Source: G963704535 sp963704535
GTDB lineage: Bacteria; Chloroflexota; Chloroflexia; Chloroflexales; Roseiflexaceae
Assembly: GCA_963704535.1 (NCBI GenBank)
Contig: OY969916.1
Coordinates: 2,728,001-2,792,000 of the forward strand
Length of the DNA: 64,000 nucleotides
Reading direction: 5' to 3'
Shown here: piece after piece, positions 47,343 to 55,916 of the stretch
Layout of the letters: the number at the start of each line of letters is the position of its first letter
Position numbering within the stretch: position 1 is the first letter of the stretch
Notes under the pieces: model-generated
Database searches by the model: none
Seen by the model: only the letters and a program-made list of their open reading frames with translations
What the model was told of the DNA's origin: nothing
Position numbers and translations under genes: made by a program

Positions 47343-50300
47343 ATGCCAATCAATCGTGCAGTCCTTAGTAAATACCCAAACACGATCTTTGTCGAAACCG
47401 GCACGTATACGGGCGACACCACCGCGTTGGCCCTACACTGCGATTTCGAGCGCGTGCTGACAGTTGAACTGAGCGACAACTGGCGGGATCGTTACCAGGC
47501 CCGCTTTGGCAATGATCGTCGCGTTCGGCTCTTCGCCGGCTTGTCGAAAGACCGATTGCCGGAGATGCTGGCCCAGGTTGACTCTCCGGCGACCTTCTGG
47601 CTCGATGCCCATTACAGCGGGGGTGGTACAGCACGCGGCGACACGCTTTGCCCGCTGCTGGAGGAGCTTGATCTGATCGCCGCTCACCCGATCAAGACGC
47701 ATACCATTCTCATCGACGATGTCCGTCTCTTCGGCAATCAGTTCGGCCCAGAGGTTACAGTCAAACGAGTGATGGAAAAACTGCTGACCATCAACCCACA
47801 CTATCAATTCTACTTCGAGGACGGATATGCACCGAGCGACATCCTCGTCGCAGCGCTACCTTTTGCGGATCGCTTTCCAGATCCGCTGTATTCTCAAGGT
47901 AAGGTACACCCAATGAAGATTACAGCCTACCCATTGTCTGACCAGGCGGTCGCGATCGAGCCAGCGCCAAACGACCGCGCCTGGGTGATGGAACTCGGGA
48001 CGGCCACCGACCTGGCCTTGAGCACAGCCAGCGGCAGAGGTTGGGATCTCCTGGCTCCGTATGGCTTTACAGCCACCTGGAACGGCGGGCCAGCGCCGGA
48101 GGATATCGACATCCAGACCGACGCGCCTGATGGTGATGCTCCAGCCTTCGTCCAAAGCCAACTGGGCCAGGGCTTGCTTACGTTTTATCCGGGCTATCAG
48201 TTCAAAACCGAAGACGAACAGGTTCTCTGGGTCGGTGGTCCGACCAACCTACCCAAGGATGGCCTGTATCCACTGGAGCAGATCGTCGACACATCGGTGC
48301 TGCCTTGCACCATCACCGTCACCTGGACGTTCACGCGCCCGAACCAGACCATCGCTTTTGCGGCTGGTGAGCCATTCGGCACGATCCTGCTGTATCCCAA
48401 AAGTGCGCCAGAAAACCTGACTCTTGACGTGATGGAGCGTGACGTTGATGCCGATCTGGATGCCTACGAGCAGGCTTTTCAGCAGATGGTCGACAGTGCG
48501 GCCATGCAAGGCATGTTCCAGCGTATGGGTGCCGTCCCCGCTGAAATTACCCAGCCAGAACAGTCGAATCATGACGCCACGATCAGCACGTGGGCAACGC
48601 AGCTGACGAATCCGCCGTCGGTGAGCTGCATCTGCCCAACCTATGGTCGCGTGGCTTTGCTGGAAGAGGCGATCAAGTCGTTCCTGCGCCAGGACTACCC
48701 TGGCGAAAAAGAGCTGATCATTCTCAATGATTATGATGGGCAAACGCTCCAATTCGACCATCCCGAGGTGCGAGTGATCAATGTTCCCAAGCGTTTCCAC
48801 TCAGTGGGCGAGAAGTATAAGGCGGCGGCAGCATTGGCGGTCCACGACCTGATCGTTGTCTGGCACGACGACGACATCTACTTGCCGCATCGCCTATCGT
48901 ACACCGTTGCCCATTTCGACCCCACAAAGACCTTCTTCAAAGCCGATAAAGCCTGGTCGTGGAATACGGGCACGCTGAGCGGTCCCGATGGGAAGCTCTT
49001 TCACGGCGGCAGCTGCTATCGGCGCGAACTCTTCAGCGAGATGCAGGGCTATCCACACATCGGTAATCGCTATGACATGGAGTTCGAGCAGCTTTGTCGA
49101 GCGGCCGCGCCAACGGCAATCCAGGTCAAGTCAATCAAGCCCACAGATATCTACTACCTGTACCGCTGGCAGGGTACTGGCTCGTATCACTTCAGTGTCA
49201 TAGGGACCGACGGCCAGGAGGAACAGCAGGTTACGGCCTTTGTCGCAGGGCAGGCGGCGCGCGGCGAACTTCCGCTGGGGCCGGTTCAGCTCCAGCCGCA
49301 CTGGAACAGCGATTATGCTGCCCTGGTGCTGGCGTATCTGGCCGCGATGCCTGCCGAACGGCGTGATGCCCACGTCGAAGAGATCCCGTTTCCGCCGCCC
49401 TTCTTTGTTATTCCGCCGCCGCCCGCGCTGCCCACCGACCATATCGATGGCTTGTTTCGGGGGGACTATCCGCTCAAGATCAGCGTGATCCTGCCCGCGT
49501 CAAATGAGTCGGTGCTCTTACAGCGCACGGTGGAACAATTCGCCGCGACACTGCCCTCTAACAGCGAGGTGATTGTCGTCGACAATGGCTCGATCGATGG
49601 CAGCTCCGATTTCTTGCTGAATGCGCCATGCCCAAACATACACCTCATCCGCACACCCGAAGCGCTTGGCGTGTCTGGAGCGCGCAATCGCGGGCTAGCC
49701 CAGGCGCGTGGCGAGATCGTGGTGTTTGCCGACGCCCATATCGATCTGCCAACTGATTGGTGGCAGCCGATCGTCTGCATCCTCACTAACCCACACGTCG
49801 GCGTCGTTGGCCCTGCCATTGGCGTGATGGGCAAGCCCAAGCATAACGCGGCCTATGGTCAGCGGATTGCCGAAGCCAAGTTGCGCGTGGAATGGCTGCC
49901 CAAGCAGGCCGACGACCCCTACCCAGTGCCGACCTTAGGCGGCGGCTTCATGGCGATGCGCCACGATACCTTGAAGCAAGCTGGGGCATTTGATGCCGGA
50001 ATGCCGCAATGGGGCTCGGAAGATTTGGAGCTGTGCCTGCGCTACTGGCTATTGGGCTACGAAGTCTGGATGGCACCGACCGTCACGATCTTGCACTACT
50101 TCCGCAAATCCCATCCCTACAAGGTCGAACGGGGTGCGACCACCCACAATCTGCTGCGCGTGGCATTGCTGCATTTGAACCAGACGCGCCTCACCCGTGT
50201 CCTGGCGGCGCTGAAGAGTAATGCCAAATTCGAGCACGCCCTGGCTCATGCGGTGGAAAGTGATGTCTGGCACAAACGGGCCGAATTCGCCGCGCGCCGG

Positions 50301-50354
50301 GTGCGTAATGACGACTGGTTCTTCGCGAAGTTTCAGGATAGTTGCTCGGTGTAA
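47343..50354 (+). CDS. methyltransferase-like / DUF6065 / double GT2 fusion protein
   Basis: A 1,003-residue protein, ATG 47343 behind TTGGGGAG. Residues 1-185 resemble a class-I methyltransferase fold (TIFVETGTYTGDTTALAL, TFWLDAHYSGG, ILIDDVRLFG). A complete DUF6065 domain begins at residue 190 (MKITAYPLSDQAVAIEPAP), and its former start codon and leader are embedded in frame. Residues about 420-650 are a GT2 domain (VSCICPTYGRVALLEEAIKSF, VWHDDDIYLPHRL). Residues about 710-1000 are a second GT2 (KISVILPASNESVLLQRTVE, VVDNGSIDGSSDFL, GARNRGLAQARGEIVVFADAH, GSEDLELCLRYWLLGYEVW). It likely acts in the cytoplasm on surface-glycan or glycoprotein precursors. It looks assembled by fusion of duplicated neighbours. 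Confidence 0.8.
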   Translation: MPINRAVLSKYPNTIFVETGTYTGDTTALALHCDFERVLTVELSDNWRDRYQARFGNDRRVRLFAGLSKDRLPEMLAQVDSPATFWLDAHYSGGGTARGDTLCPLLEELDLIAAHPIKTHTILIDDVRLFGNQFGPEVTVKRVMEKLLTINPHYQFYFEDGYAPSDILVAALPFADRFPDPLYSQGKVHPMKITAYPLSDQAVAIEPAPNDRAWVMELGTATDLALSTASGRGWDLLAPYGFTATWNGGPAPEDIDIQTDAPDGDAPAFVQSQLGQGLLTFYPGYQFKTEDEQVLWVGGPTNLPKDGLYPLEQIVDTSVLPCTITVTWTFTRPNQTIAFAAGEPFGTILLYPKSAPENLTLDVMERDVDADLDAYEQAFQQMVDSAAMQGMFQRMGAVPAEITQPEQSNHDATISTWATQLTNPPSVSCICPTYGRVALLEEAIKSFLRQDYPGEKELIILNDYDGQTLQFDHPEVRVINVPKRFHSVGEKYKAAAALAVHDLIVVWHDDDIYLPHRLSYTVAHFDPTKTFFKADKAWSWNTGTLSGPDGKLFHGGSCYRRELFSEMQGYPHIGNRYDMEFEQLCRAAAPTAIQVKSIKPTDIYYLYRWQGTGSYHFSVIGTDGQEEQQVTAFVAGQAARGELPLGPVQLQPHWNSDYAALVLAYLAAMPAERRDAHVEEIPFPPPFFVIPPPPALPTDHIDGLFRGDYPLKISVILPASNESVLLQRTVEQFAATLPSNSEVIVVDNGSIDGSSDFLLNAPCPNIHLIRTPEALGVSGARNRGLAQARGEIVVFADAHIDLPTDWWQPIVCILTNPHVGVVGPAIGVMGKPKHNAAYGQRIAEAKLRVEWLPKQADDPYPVPTLGGGFMAMRHDTLKQAGAFDAGMPQWGSEDLELCLRYWLLGYEVWMAPTVTILHYFRKSHPYKVERGATTHNLLRVALLHLNQTRLTRVLAALKSNAKFEHALAHAVESDVWHKRAEFAARRVRNDDWFFAKFQDSCSV

Positions 50355-50382
50355 ATGACATGTGTGAGGGAGGACGCGAATC

Positions 50383-51198
50383 ATGGATAGTCACCCCGCC
50401 GTCAGCTGTATCTGCCCGACCTATGCGCGCCCGGAGTTGCTTGAAGAAGCGCTGTATTCCTTTCTTCAGCAGGAGTATCGCGGGCCGAAAGAGCTGATTG
50501 TCCTGAACGACTACGCGGAGCAAACGCTGATCTTCGATCATCCCGAGGTACGGGTGATCAATCTGCCCAGCCGCTTCCGCACCGTTGGCGAGAAGCGCAA
50601 TGCGGCGGTCGCTTTGGCATCCCACGATCTGCTGTTTGTCTGGGATGACGATGATATTTACTTGCCCGATCATCTGCGCTTTTCGCTCGCACAGTTCGAC
50701 CCGAAAAAAGGCTTCTTCAAGCCCAACAAAGCCTGGTTTTGGGGCCGTGGTCAATTGCATGGACCAAGAAAAAACCTGTTTCACGCCAGTAGCTGTTGGT
50801 CGCGTGACCGCTTTGATGCAGTGCGCGGGTATGACGCCGAGGGTTCGGGCCACGATGTGCTCTTTGAGAAACGGCTCAACAAGCGTTTCCCCGGCAGCAC
50901 CGCAACCTTTACCCCTCAGCCCGCAGAGATCTCTTACATCTACCGCTGGTACGGCACGGGTTCGTATCATTTGAGTGGCTTCGGCGGCCTCAAGCCCGGT
51001 AAAAACAGCGGCAACGCCGAAGTAGCGGCCTACATCCAGCAACGGGCAGATCAAGGTACGATCCGCCAAGGACGCATTCTGCTACAGCCAGGCTGGAATA
51101 CTGACTATCGGCTGTTGGTTTCCAGCTTTATCGCAACCCTAGCCACAGAGAGTACATCGGCGGATGCAGAGCTTGCCCTAACGGGAGCTGCCCAATGA
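50383..51198 (+). CDS. GT2-type glycosyltransferase
   Basis: A 271-residue protein with the N-terminal GT2 strand VSCICPTYARPELLEEALYSF, ELIVLNDYAEQTLIF and the metal-binding LLFVWDDDDIYLPDH. It is closely related to the first GT2 domain of the upstream fusion (same ICPTY and VINxPxRF blocks), pointing to tandem duplication. The C-terminal half (ISYIYRWYGTGSYHLSGFGG, ILLQPGWNTDYRLLV) is also shared. Its stop overlaps the next ATG by 4 nt. The RBS GGGAGG is 10 nt upstream of the start. Confidence 0.85.
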   Translation: MDSHPAVSCICPTYARPELLEEALYSFLQQEYRGPKELIVLNDYAEQTLIFDHPEVRVINLPSRFRTVGEKRNAAVALASHDLLFVWDDDDIYLPDHLRFSLAQFDPKKGFFKPNKAWFWGRGQLHGPRKNLFHASSCWSRDRFDAVRGYDAEGSGHDVLFEKRLNKRFPGSTATFTPQPAEISYIYRWYGTGSYHLSGFGGLKPGKNSGNAEVAAYIQQRADQGTIRQGRILLQPGWNTDYRLLVSSFIATLATESTSADAELALTGAAQ

Positions 51199-51652
51199 AC
51201 GATCACCCTGCCGTCAACTGCATCTGCCTGACCTATGGGCGGCCAGAGGTACTGGAAGAAGCGATCGAATCGTTCCTCCAGCAGGACTACAGCGGGCATA
51301 AAGAACTGATTGTCCTGAACGACTACGCCGAACAAACGCTGATCTTCGACCACCCCGAGGTGCGGGTGATCAATCTGCCCAGGCGCTGCCGCACGGTGGG
51401 CGAGAAGATGATATCTATTATCTGTATCGCTGGAGTGGGACAGGTTCCTACCACATGAGTGGGTTTGGGGATCTCATACCCGGCGAAAATGTGGGCCATG
51501 AAGAAGTCGGAGCGTTTGTCCACCAACGGGCACTCCGGGGTGAGATCCGCCAGGGATCCATCCCGTTACAGCCAGGCTGGAAAACCGACTATCGGCAGTT
51601 GGTGTCCAGCTCTATTGCAACGCTGGCCGAACAGCACGCGCTGGTGCAGTGA
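51195..51652 (+). pseudogene. GT2 glycosyltransferase with internal out-of-frame deletion
   Basis: The N-terminus MNDHPAVNCICLTYGRPEV through RTVGEK copies the preceding GT2. The sequence then jumps at about 51408 directly to DDIYYLYRWSGTGSYHMSGFGD in another frame, skipping roughly 110 residues including the catalytic DxD region. The join (GAGAA then GATGATATCTATTAT) lies at a GATGATAT-like block similar to that encoding DDDIY in the intact gene, suggesting deletion at short homology. The remaining frame ends at 51652. It is non-functional as a transferase. Confidence 0.75.
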
Positions 51653-51787
51653 GCGCGAAGCGCGGCTTTTTGGACTTGCCGCGTTTCTTCACATCGTCCC
51701 AAGCGCCAGAAGGAGGTGAACTGACAACAAAGAAGCGCTTCCATGCGTATGGTTTCTTTCTTTTCATCACAATCAGGAGGTATACGA

Positions 51788-52504
51788 ATGGCAAACCCAC
51801 AACGACGTACGACCATTGTCACCCAGGTGGTGGGCGATGGGCTGGGCGTGTTTGATCCCAAGCGCAACCAATCCTATGTCCTCAACGCCACCTCGGCGCT
51901 GGTCTTCCAACATTGCGACGGGCAGACCACGCCCCAGCAATTGACGGAGCGCCTGCGCCAGAAGTTCAATGTCTCACCCAGCCAAGCCCAGCAGTTGCTG
52001 GCGCTGACACTGGACGAACTGCACAAGGCCAATCTGCTCCAAAGCAGCGCGGCGCAAACGCAGCCTTCCGTGCCTATGCCCTCGCGCCGACAGTTCGTCA
52101 AGGGCTTGGTAGGAGCCGGGCTGGCGTTGGCGCTCGTGCCGATGGTCGCGCCCGTGACGGTGCAGGCCGGTCAAGGCGATGTGTTCCCGACCCTGCAATG
52201 CGTCGTCGATAACGGCGACGGCACCTATACGGCCTACTTCGGCTACATCAACCAGTCGAGTAGCACCGTGGTCATTCCCTTCGATCCGACGTTCTCCAAG
52301 AATATGTTCACGTCCAACCCGAAGTATCGGGGCCAGCCCGACACGTTCCTGCCAGGGACACATGAGAACGTATTTTCGGTCGTGTTCGACGGCAACAAGA
52401 TCACCTGGATGATCAAGGAGGACAACGCAGCACGCCAGAAGGTCGACGCGGATGCAAACTCCGGCTGCGACGTGCCACCATCGGAGCCGCCACCGGAGTC
52501 GTAA
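51788..52504 (+). CDS. PqqD/RRE-domain protein with internal Tat motif and exported tail
   Basis: ATG 51788 follows CAGGAGGTATACGA, a strong ribosome binding site. Residues 1-85 are PqqD-like (DGLGVFDPKRNQSYVLNATS, VFQHCDGQTTPQQLTERL, LLALTLDELHKANLL), a fold used as a RiPP recognition element. At about 98 a twin-arginine motif SRRQFVKGLVGAGLALALVP starts a hydrophobic segment ending VTVQAG. The remaining 115 residues (CVVDNGDGTYTAYFGYINQS, SVVFDGNKITWMI) look like a secreted beta domain with two Cys. A Tat signal after a cytosolic domain would give either a membrane-anchored protein with a cytoplasmic PqqD domain or atypical export. No radical-SAM partner is nearby. 51653-51787 holds no gene. 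Confidence 0.75.
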   Translation: MANPQRRTTIVTQVVGDGLGVFDPKRNQSYVLNATSALVFQHCDGQTTPQQLTERLRQKFNVSPSQAQQLLALTLDELHKANLLQSSAAQTQPSVPMPSRRQFVKGLVGAGLALALVPMVAPVTVQAGQGDVFPTLQCVVDNGDGTYTAYFGYINQSSSTVVIPFDPTFSKNMFTSNPKYRGQPDTFLPGTHENVFSVVFDGNKITWMIKEDNAARQKVDADANSGCDVPPSEPPPES

Positions 52505-52625
52505 TCACTGAGCCGCAGCATGGATACCCCTGCCTCGATCTTGTGAGATGGAGGCAAGGCGGAACCCTCAGGCTCCGTTAGGCTGATCCAGGACTGCGAG
52601 TATTCAAAGGAGGTATTCGGGGAAC

Positions 52626-52648
52626 GGGCGAGTATGATCTGCTCGCCC
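52626..52648 (+). terminator. terminator hairpin after PqqD-domain gene
   Basis: GGGCGAG (52626-52632) pairs with CTCGCCC (52642-52648) and is followed by TTTCCC, consistent with an intrinsic terminator about 120 bp after the stop. Confidence 0.5.
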
Positions 52649-52690
52649 TTTCCCGCACGTCAGGGTTGTGTCAGGATTGGGACCACTAAG

Positions 52691-54083
52691 AAGTCATCCA
52701 AAAATAACTTGACCGATTCTGCTAAACTGTGCTTGTTCTCAAAGCAACCAAACGGACATCGCCGAGTTGATAGGGAGGAGGGCAAGCTCATATGTCTGAC
52801 CAACTGCACCGAACGGTATATCGTTGTCCTTGTGCCTATTGCTGCCAGCAGCCGCAGAGTGCGGTTGCGACAGAACATCAGGCGATCAATCGGCTGCTAG
52901 CGACCCTGGATGAGAAAGCCCGCCGCCAGGTTGCTGACCTCTTGGCCTTAAGGCACGGGCGTGGCGGGATTACCCGCTTCGCCGAAATTACCGGGTTGAG
53001 CCGGACCACCATTCGGCGTGGCCGACTGGAACTCCAAGGCTCAGTCTCCCACCTCTCCAGCGGCATCCGCCAACCGGGTCGGCGGTCGCAAACAGATTGA
53101 AAAAAAGATCCCGCTGTCCTGACGGTGCTCGACCAACTCTGGAAGATGCCACCGCCGGTGACCCACTGTCTGGGCTGAAGTGGTCGCGCAAAACGCTCAC
53201 TAAACTGAGTGACCAGTTGCAGGCTAAGGGCTTCCAGATTGGCCGAACAACCGTGGCGCGGCTGTTGCGGGAGCGCGAGTACTCGCTGCGGGCGAACCGT
53301 AAGTCGATTGCTACGACCCACGACCCAGATCGCGATCGGCAGTTTCGTTATCTTGGTCGCCAGCGCCAGGTCTTTCTCAAGGTCGGCGCCCCAGTTATTA
53401 GCGTCGATACCAAAAAGAAGGAGTTGATCGGTGCGTTCAAGAATGCCGGTCGGACTTGGCGGCGGAAGCCGCTGGCAGTGGGAGATCATGACTTCCCCAG
53501 CCAAGCGAAAGGCAAAGCCATTCCCTACGGCATTTACGATCTGACCCACAATTGTGGCTATGTTGTGGTTGGCACGTCGCATGAAACCGCCGAATTCGCG
53601 CTTGCGGTCATCCGTCGCTGGTGGCTGGTGCGTGGACAGCACACCTATGCCGGGACGGATCGCCTGCTAATCCAGGCTGATTGCGGTGGCGCCAATAGTA
53701 ATCGGAGTTGGCGCTGGAAAGCTGACCTCCAGCGGCTGGCGGATGACTTCCAGCTCACGATCACCGTAACGCACTTCCCGCCAAGCGCCTCCAAATGGAA
53801 CCCGATTGAACATCGTATGTTCTCTCTGATCAGCGCCAACTGGACGGCCAACCGCTTCTTAGTTACGAAACGGTGTTGAAGTTTATTCGGACCACACGCT
53901 CAGAGCGTGGCTTTCAGTGTCAGGCACAGCTGGATCGCACCGTCTATCCGACCAAAGTGAAGCTCGCACCGGCGGAACGAGCCCAGATCGATTGCCAGCC
54001 GCATAGGGTGTGTTCGCACTGGAATTACACTATCCGACCACATTCAAGGTCGGACAAATGATCAAGTTATTTTTGGATGACTC
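52691..54083 (+). mobile_element. ISAzo13-family insertion sequence nested in IS6
   Basis: Terminal inverted repeats contain GTCATCCAAAAATAACTTG (52693-52711) and its exact inverse (54063-54081). A 5-bp direct repeat CTAAG flanks the element (52686-52690 and 54084-54088). Length is about 1.39 kb, with one transposase frame on the plus strand. Confidence 0.75.
52792..54061 (+). pseudogene. ISAzo13-family transposase, multiply frameshifted
   Basis: Three pieces in three frames make up one transposase: 52792-53100, 53097-53879 and 53873-54061. The first has ITRFAEITGLSRTTIRRGRLEL (helix-turn-helix). The second has GDPLSGLKWSRKTLTKLS, VARLLREREYSLRANRKS, APVISVDTKKKELIGAFKN, KAIPYGIYDLTHNCGYVVVG, LLIQADCGGANSNRSWRW and FPPSASKWNPIEHRMFS. 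The last has VLKFIRTTRSERGF. DDE acidic residues can be placed at SVDTKK, QADCGG and NPIEH. Breaks fall near 53060-53100 (including an A7 run), near 53145 and near 53875. It is inactive unless the breaks are base-calling errors. Confidence 0.75.
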
Positions 54084-54135
54084 CTAAGGTCGCTCTCGAC
54101 GAGCGAAGCCTGTCTCGCTCTCCGCTCGCTTGTGC

Positions 54136-54957
54136 TTAGGCGGCCATCAACTCACTCATCAGGGCCTTGGTGCGGGCACAATACTCCCGTCGTTGCTCGG
54201 TTAATGGCGGGAGAGGCTGCTGCCTGGATGTCCGCATCCGAAAGTATTGGCGTTGTTCATCAAAGGCGCGACAAAAGCGTGCCGCCGAGGCACTCGTTCC
54301 GAAGCCACGCATGGGGTAATAACGCTGTTTGATGCCACGATGATCCTGCTCAATCCGATTGTTGAGATACTGACTGCAACGATGGATGACCTGCTCCCCC
54401 AGCGTTTCGCGGATTGCCCGCAGATAGGAGTCATGCCCATCGGTCGTGACGCGCTCAGGTGTTCGTTCAGCGATCTCTAGCGCTGCTTTGAAGAAGCGCT
54501 TGGCCGTGTCCATATCTCGATGTTCACTCAGCATCGAATCAACCAGATTACCTTCTCGATCGATGGCACGGTAGAGATACTTCCACACGCCAGCCACTTT
54601 GATGTAGGTTTCGTCCACAGAGTAGGAGCGGCCAGCCTGTCCCTTGTGTTTGGCTCGCAGTTTGTCTGCCAGGAGTGGGGCGAAGCGAGCCTCCCAATCG
54701 CACACCGCCTCGTGCGTACACTCGAAGCCACGCTCCAGAAACATCTCGGCCAAGTCGCGCAGGCTCAGCTTGTAGCGCACACGCCAAAGGACCACCAACA
54801 GGACGATGTCAGTGGGGTACTCAAGGTAATTGAAGGAGGTGCCGGTGCGTTCGTTGAAGGTTCGCTTGCAAGCAGGGCAGAAGAACGTACGCTAGCCGAG
54901 CTGAGTCTTCTTGGAGCGATTGGTGGTCGTGGTGGACCGGCAGTACGGGCAAGCCAT
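54136..54957 (-). pseudogene. IS6-family transposase with amber codon 22
   Basis: The frame opens at ATG 54957 with a zinc-finger start MACPYCRSTTTTNRSKKTQLG. It hits TAG at 54894-54892 (codon 22) and continues RTFFCPACKRTFNERTGT, completing the CxxC...CxxC zinc ribbon. The DDE domain follows: YSVDETYIKVAGVWKYLYRA, DTAKRFFKAALEIAERTPERV, TTDGHDSYLRAI, RNNRIEQDHRGIKQRYYPM-type motif (here NNRIEQDHRGIKQRYYPMRG) and a short C-terminus. Only the 220-residue part from 54798 is open without the stop. That product would lack the DNA-binding zinc ribbon. Confidence 0.8.
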
Positions 54958-55048
54958 TGGACATTCCTCTCACAGGCGGATTGCTGTGAGCAAGCATACC
55001 AGAAATCAGGCACGACCCTGGCACCGTGGTCTGAGTCCTGACGCATCC

Positions 55049-55165
55049 ATCGACGTGAGCAGGCTGGCGGTGGGCGATCAGATCAAGCCGATCGGCTACA
55101 GCGGCCAATTCGCCGCTCAGTACGAGGTTCTGCCGCGCGGGCCGAGCGATCTCACCGAGATTTGA
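55049..55165 (+). pseudogene. C-terminal remnant of an unidentified gene
   Basis: Directly after the IS6 end the frame encodes IDVSRLAVGDQIKPIGYSG then QFAAQYEVLPRGPSDLTEI and stops at 55163-55165. It looks like the tail of a real protein whose upstream part was lost when the IS arrived. The family is not recognised. Confidence 0.35.
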
Positions 55166-55443
55166 TCAGTTTGGAGCAGCAGCTCGGCCCACTCACCGTC
55201 GGCTGTCGCACCGACGTGCTCCGGGTGCGGCTCGATGAAGCGCACCTGATCCCGACCTACAACATCGTCTCAAACCTGATCTACGCCGCCAATGCCGATG
55301 ATGTCGACACGGTGGTCGTGGAAGGCCAGATCTTGATGCTGCGCGGTCGGGTGCTGATGCTGGACATCGACCAGCTTCGGGCGGATGTGCAGCGGATCTC
55401 GGCCGAGATCAAGGCCGAGTTCGGCAGCCCGCCGCAGCAGTAA
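55162..55443 (+). pseudogene. C-terminal fragment of an amidohydrolase (MtaD/TrzA-like)
   Basis: 93 codons whose sequence AHLIPTYNIVSNLIYAANA then DVDTVVVEGQILMLRGRVLM and IDQLRADVQRISAEI match the C-terminal beta-sandwich strand and last helix of S-adenosylhomocysteine/methylthioadenosine-deaminase-like amidohydrolases. All the metal-binding His residues and the TIM barrel are absent, so this is a remnant, probably left by IS-mediated deletion. Confidence 0.6.
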
Positions 55444-55916
55444 CCAGGCGACTACGGCGCTTTGCCAATCATAGGAGCCATCGTAGAGAAGCGATGTGAA
55501 CTGCGCCGCAAATAAACTATAGCTGGGAGCAGAAAGGTTGATCCATCCAGAACCCTGCTGCGAAAGCAAATGCCTGCACATGAGGATCAATCATTCTGCC
55601 CGCCGCTATAAGGATTCATGGGGCGCGAAGCCGCCCCATAATCCTCCTTGAACGAAGCGAAGCGCCTCGCTGCTTGGGATTTGCACCGGGTCCTGTCTGA
55701 TTGGATCACGAAACCGTGCGACGTTTGGTTTGTGTGAGGATGTCGAAACGTTCAATCTGCTATGGGGATGCTACTCCTGATGACCTCGCCAACCACTACT
55801 ATCCGCCGTCACCACCCTTATCAGATTGCTGAGATTGCTCTTTCCTCACTGAGAGTGCATACTCCGCCCCAGGTAGCCTTCTTGGCACCTGCCGATCTGT
55901 ACTGCATCTTGTTGCC
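55444..55916. other. interval without a supported gene
   Basis: No gene is recognised. It probably includes the terminal region of the adjoining IS91-type element, but the exact end could not be placed. Confidence 0.35.

Larger units (their letters stand above)
52664..55048 (-). mobile_element. IS6-family element carrying a nested ISAzo13 element
   Basis: The left end GGTTGTGTCAGGATTGGGAC (52664 onwards) is the imperfect inverse of the right end at 55026-55048 (reads GGATGCGTCAGGACTCAGAC on the other strand). These are taken as the terminal inverted repeats. Removing the nested ISAzo13 leaves about 1.0 kb, close to IS6-family size, with the transposase on the minus strand. No 8-bp target duplication is recognisable. 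Confidence 0.6.

Noticed and set aside
29967..54894. Amber (TAG) recoding as a genome-wide feature
   Set aside because: Several intact genes in the window, such as adhesins 1-3 and the 20697 gene, end naturally in TAG, so it is a normal stop here.
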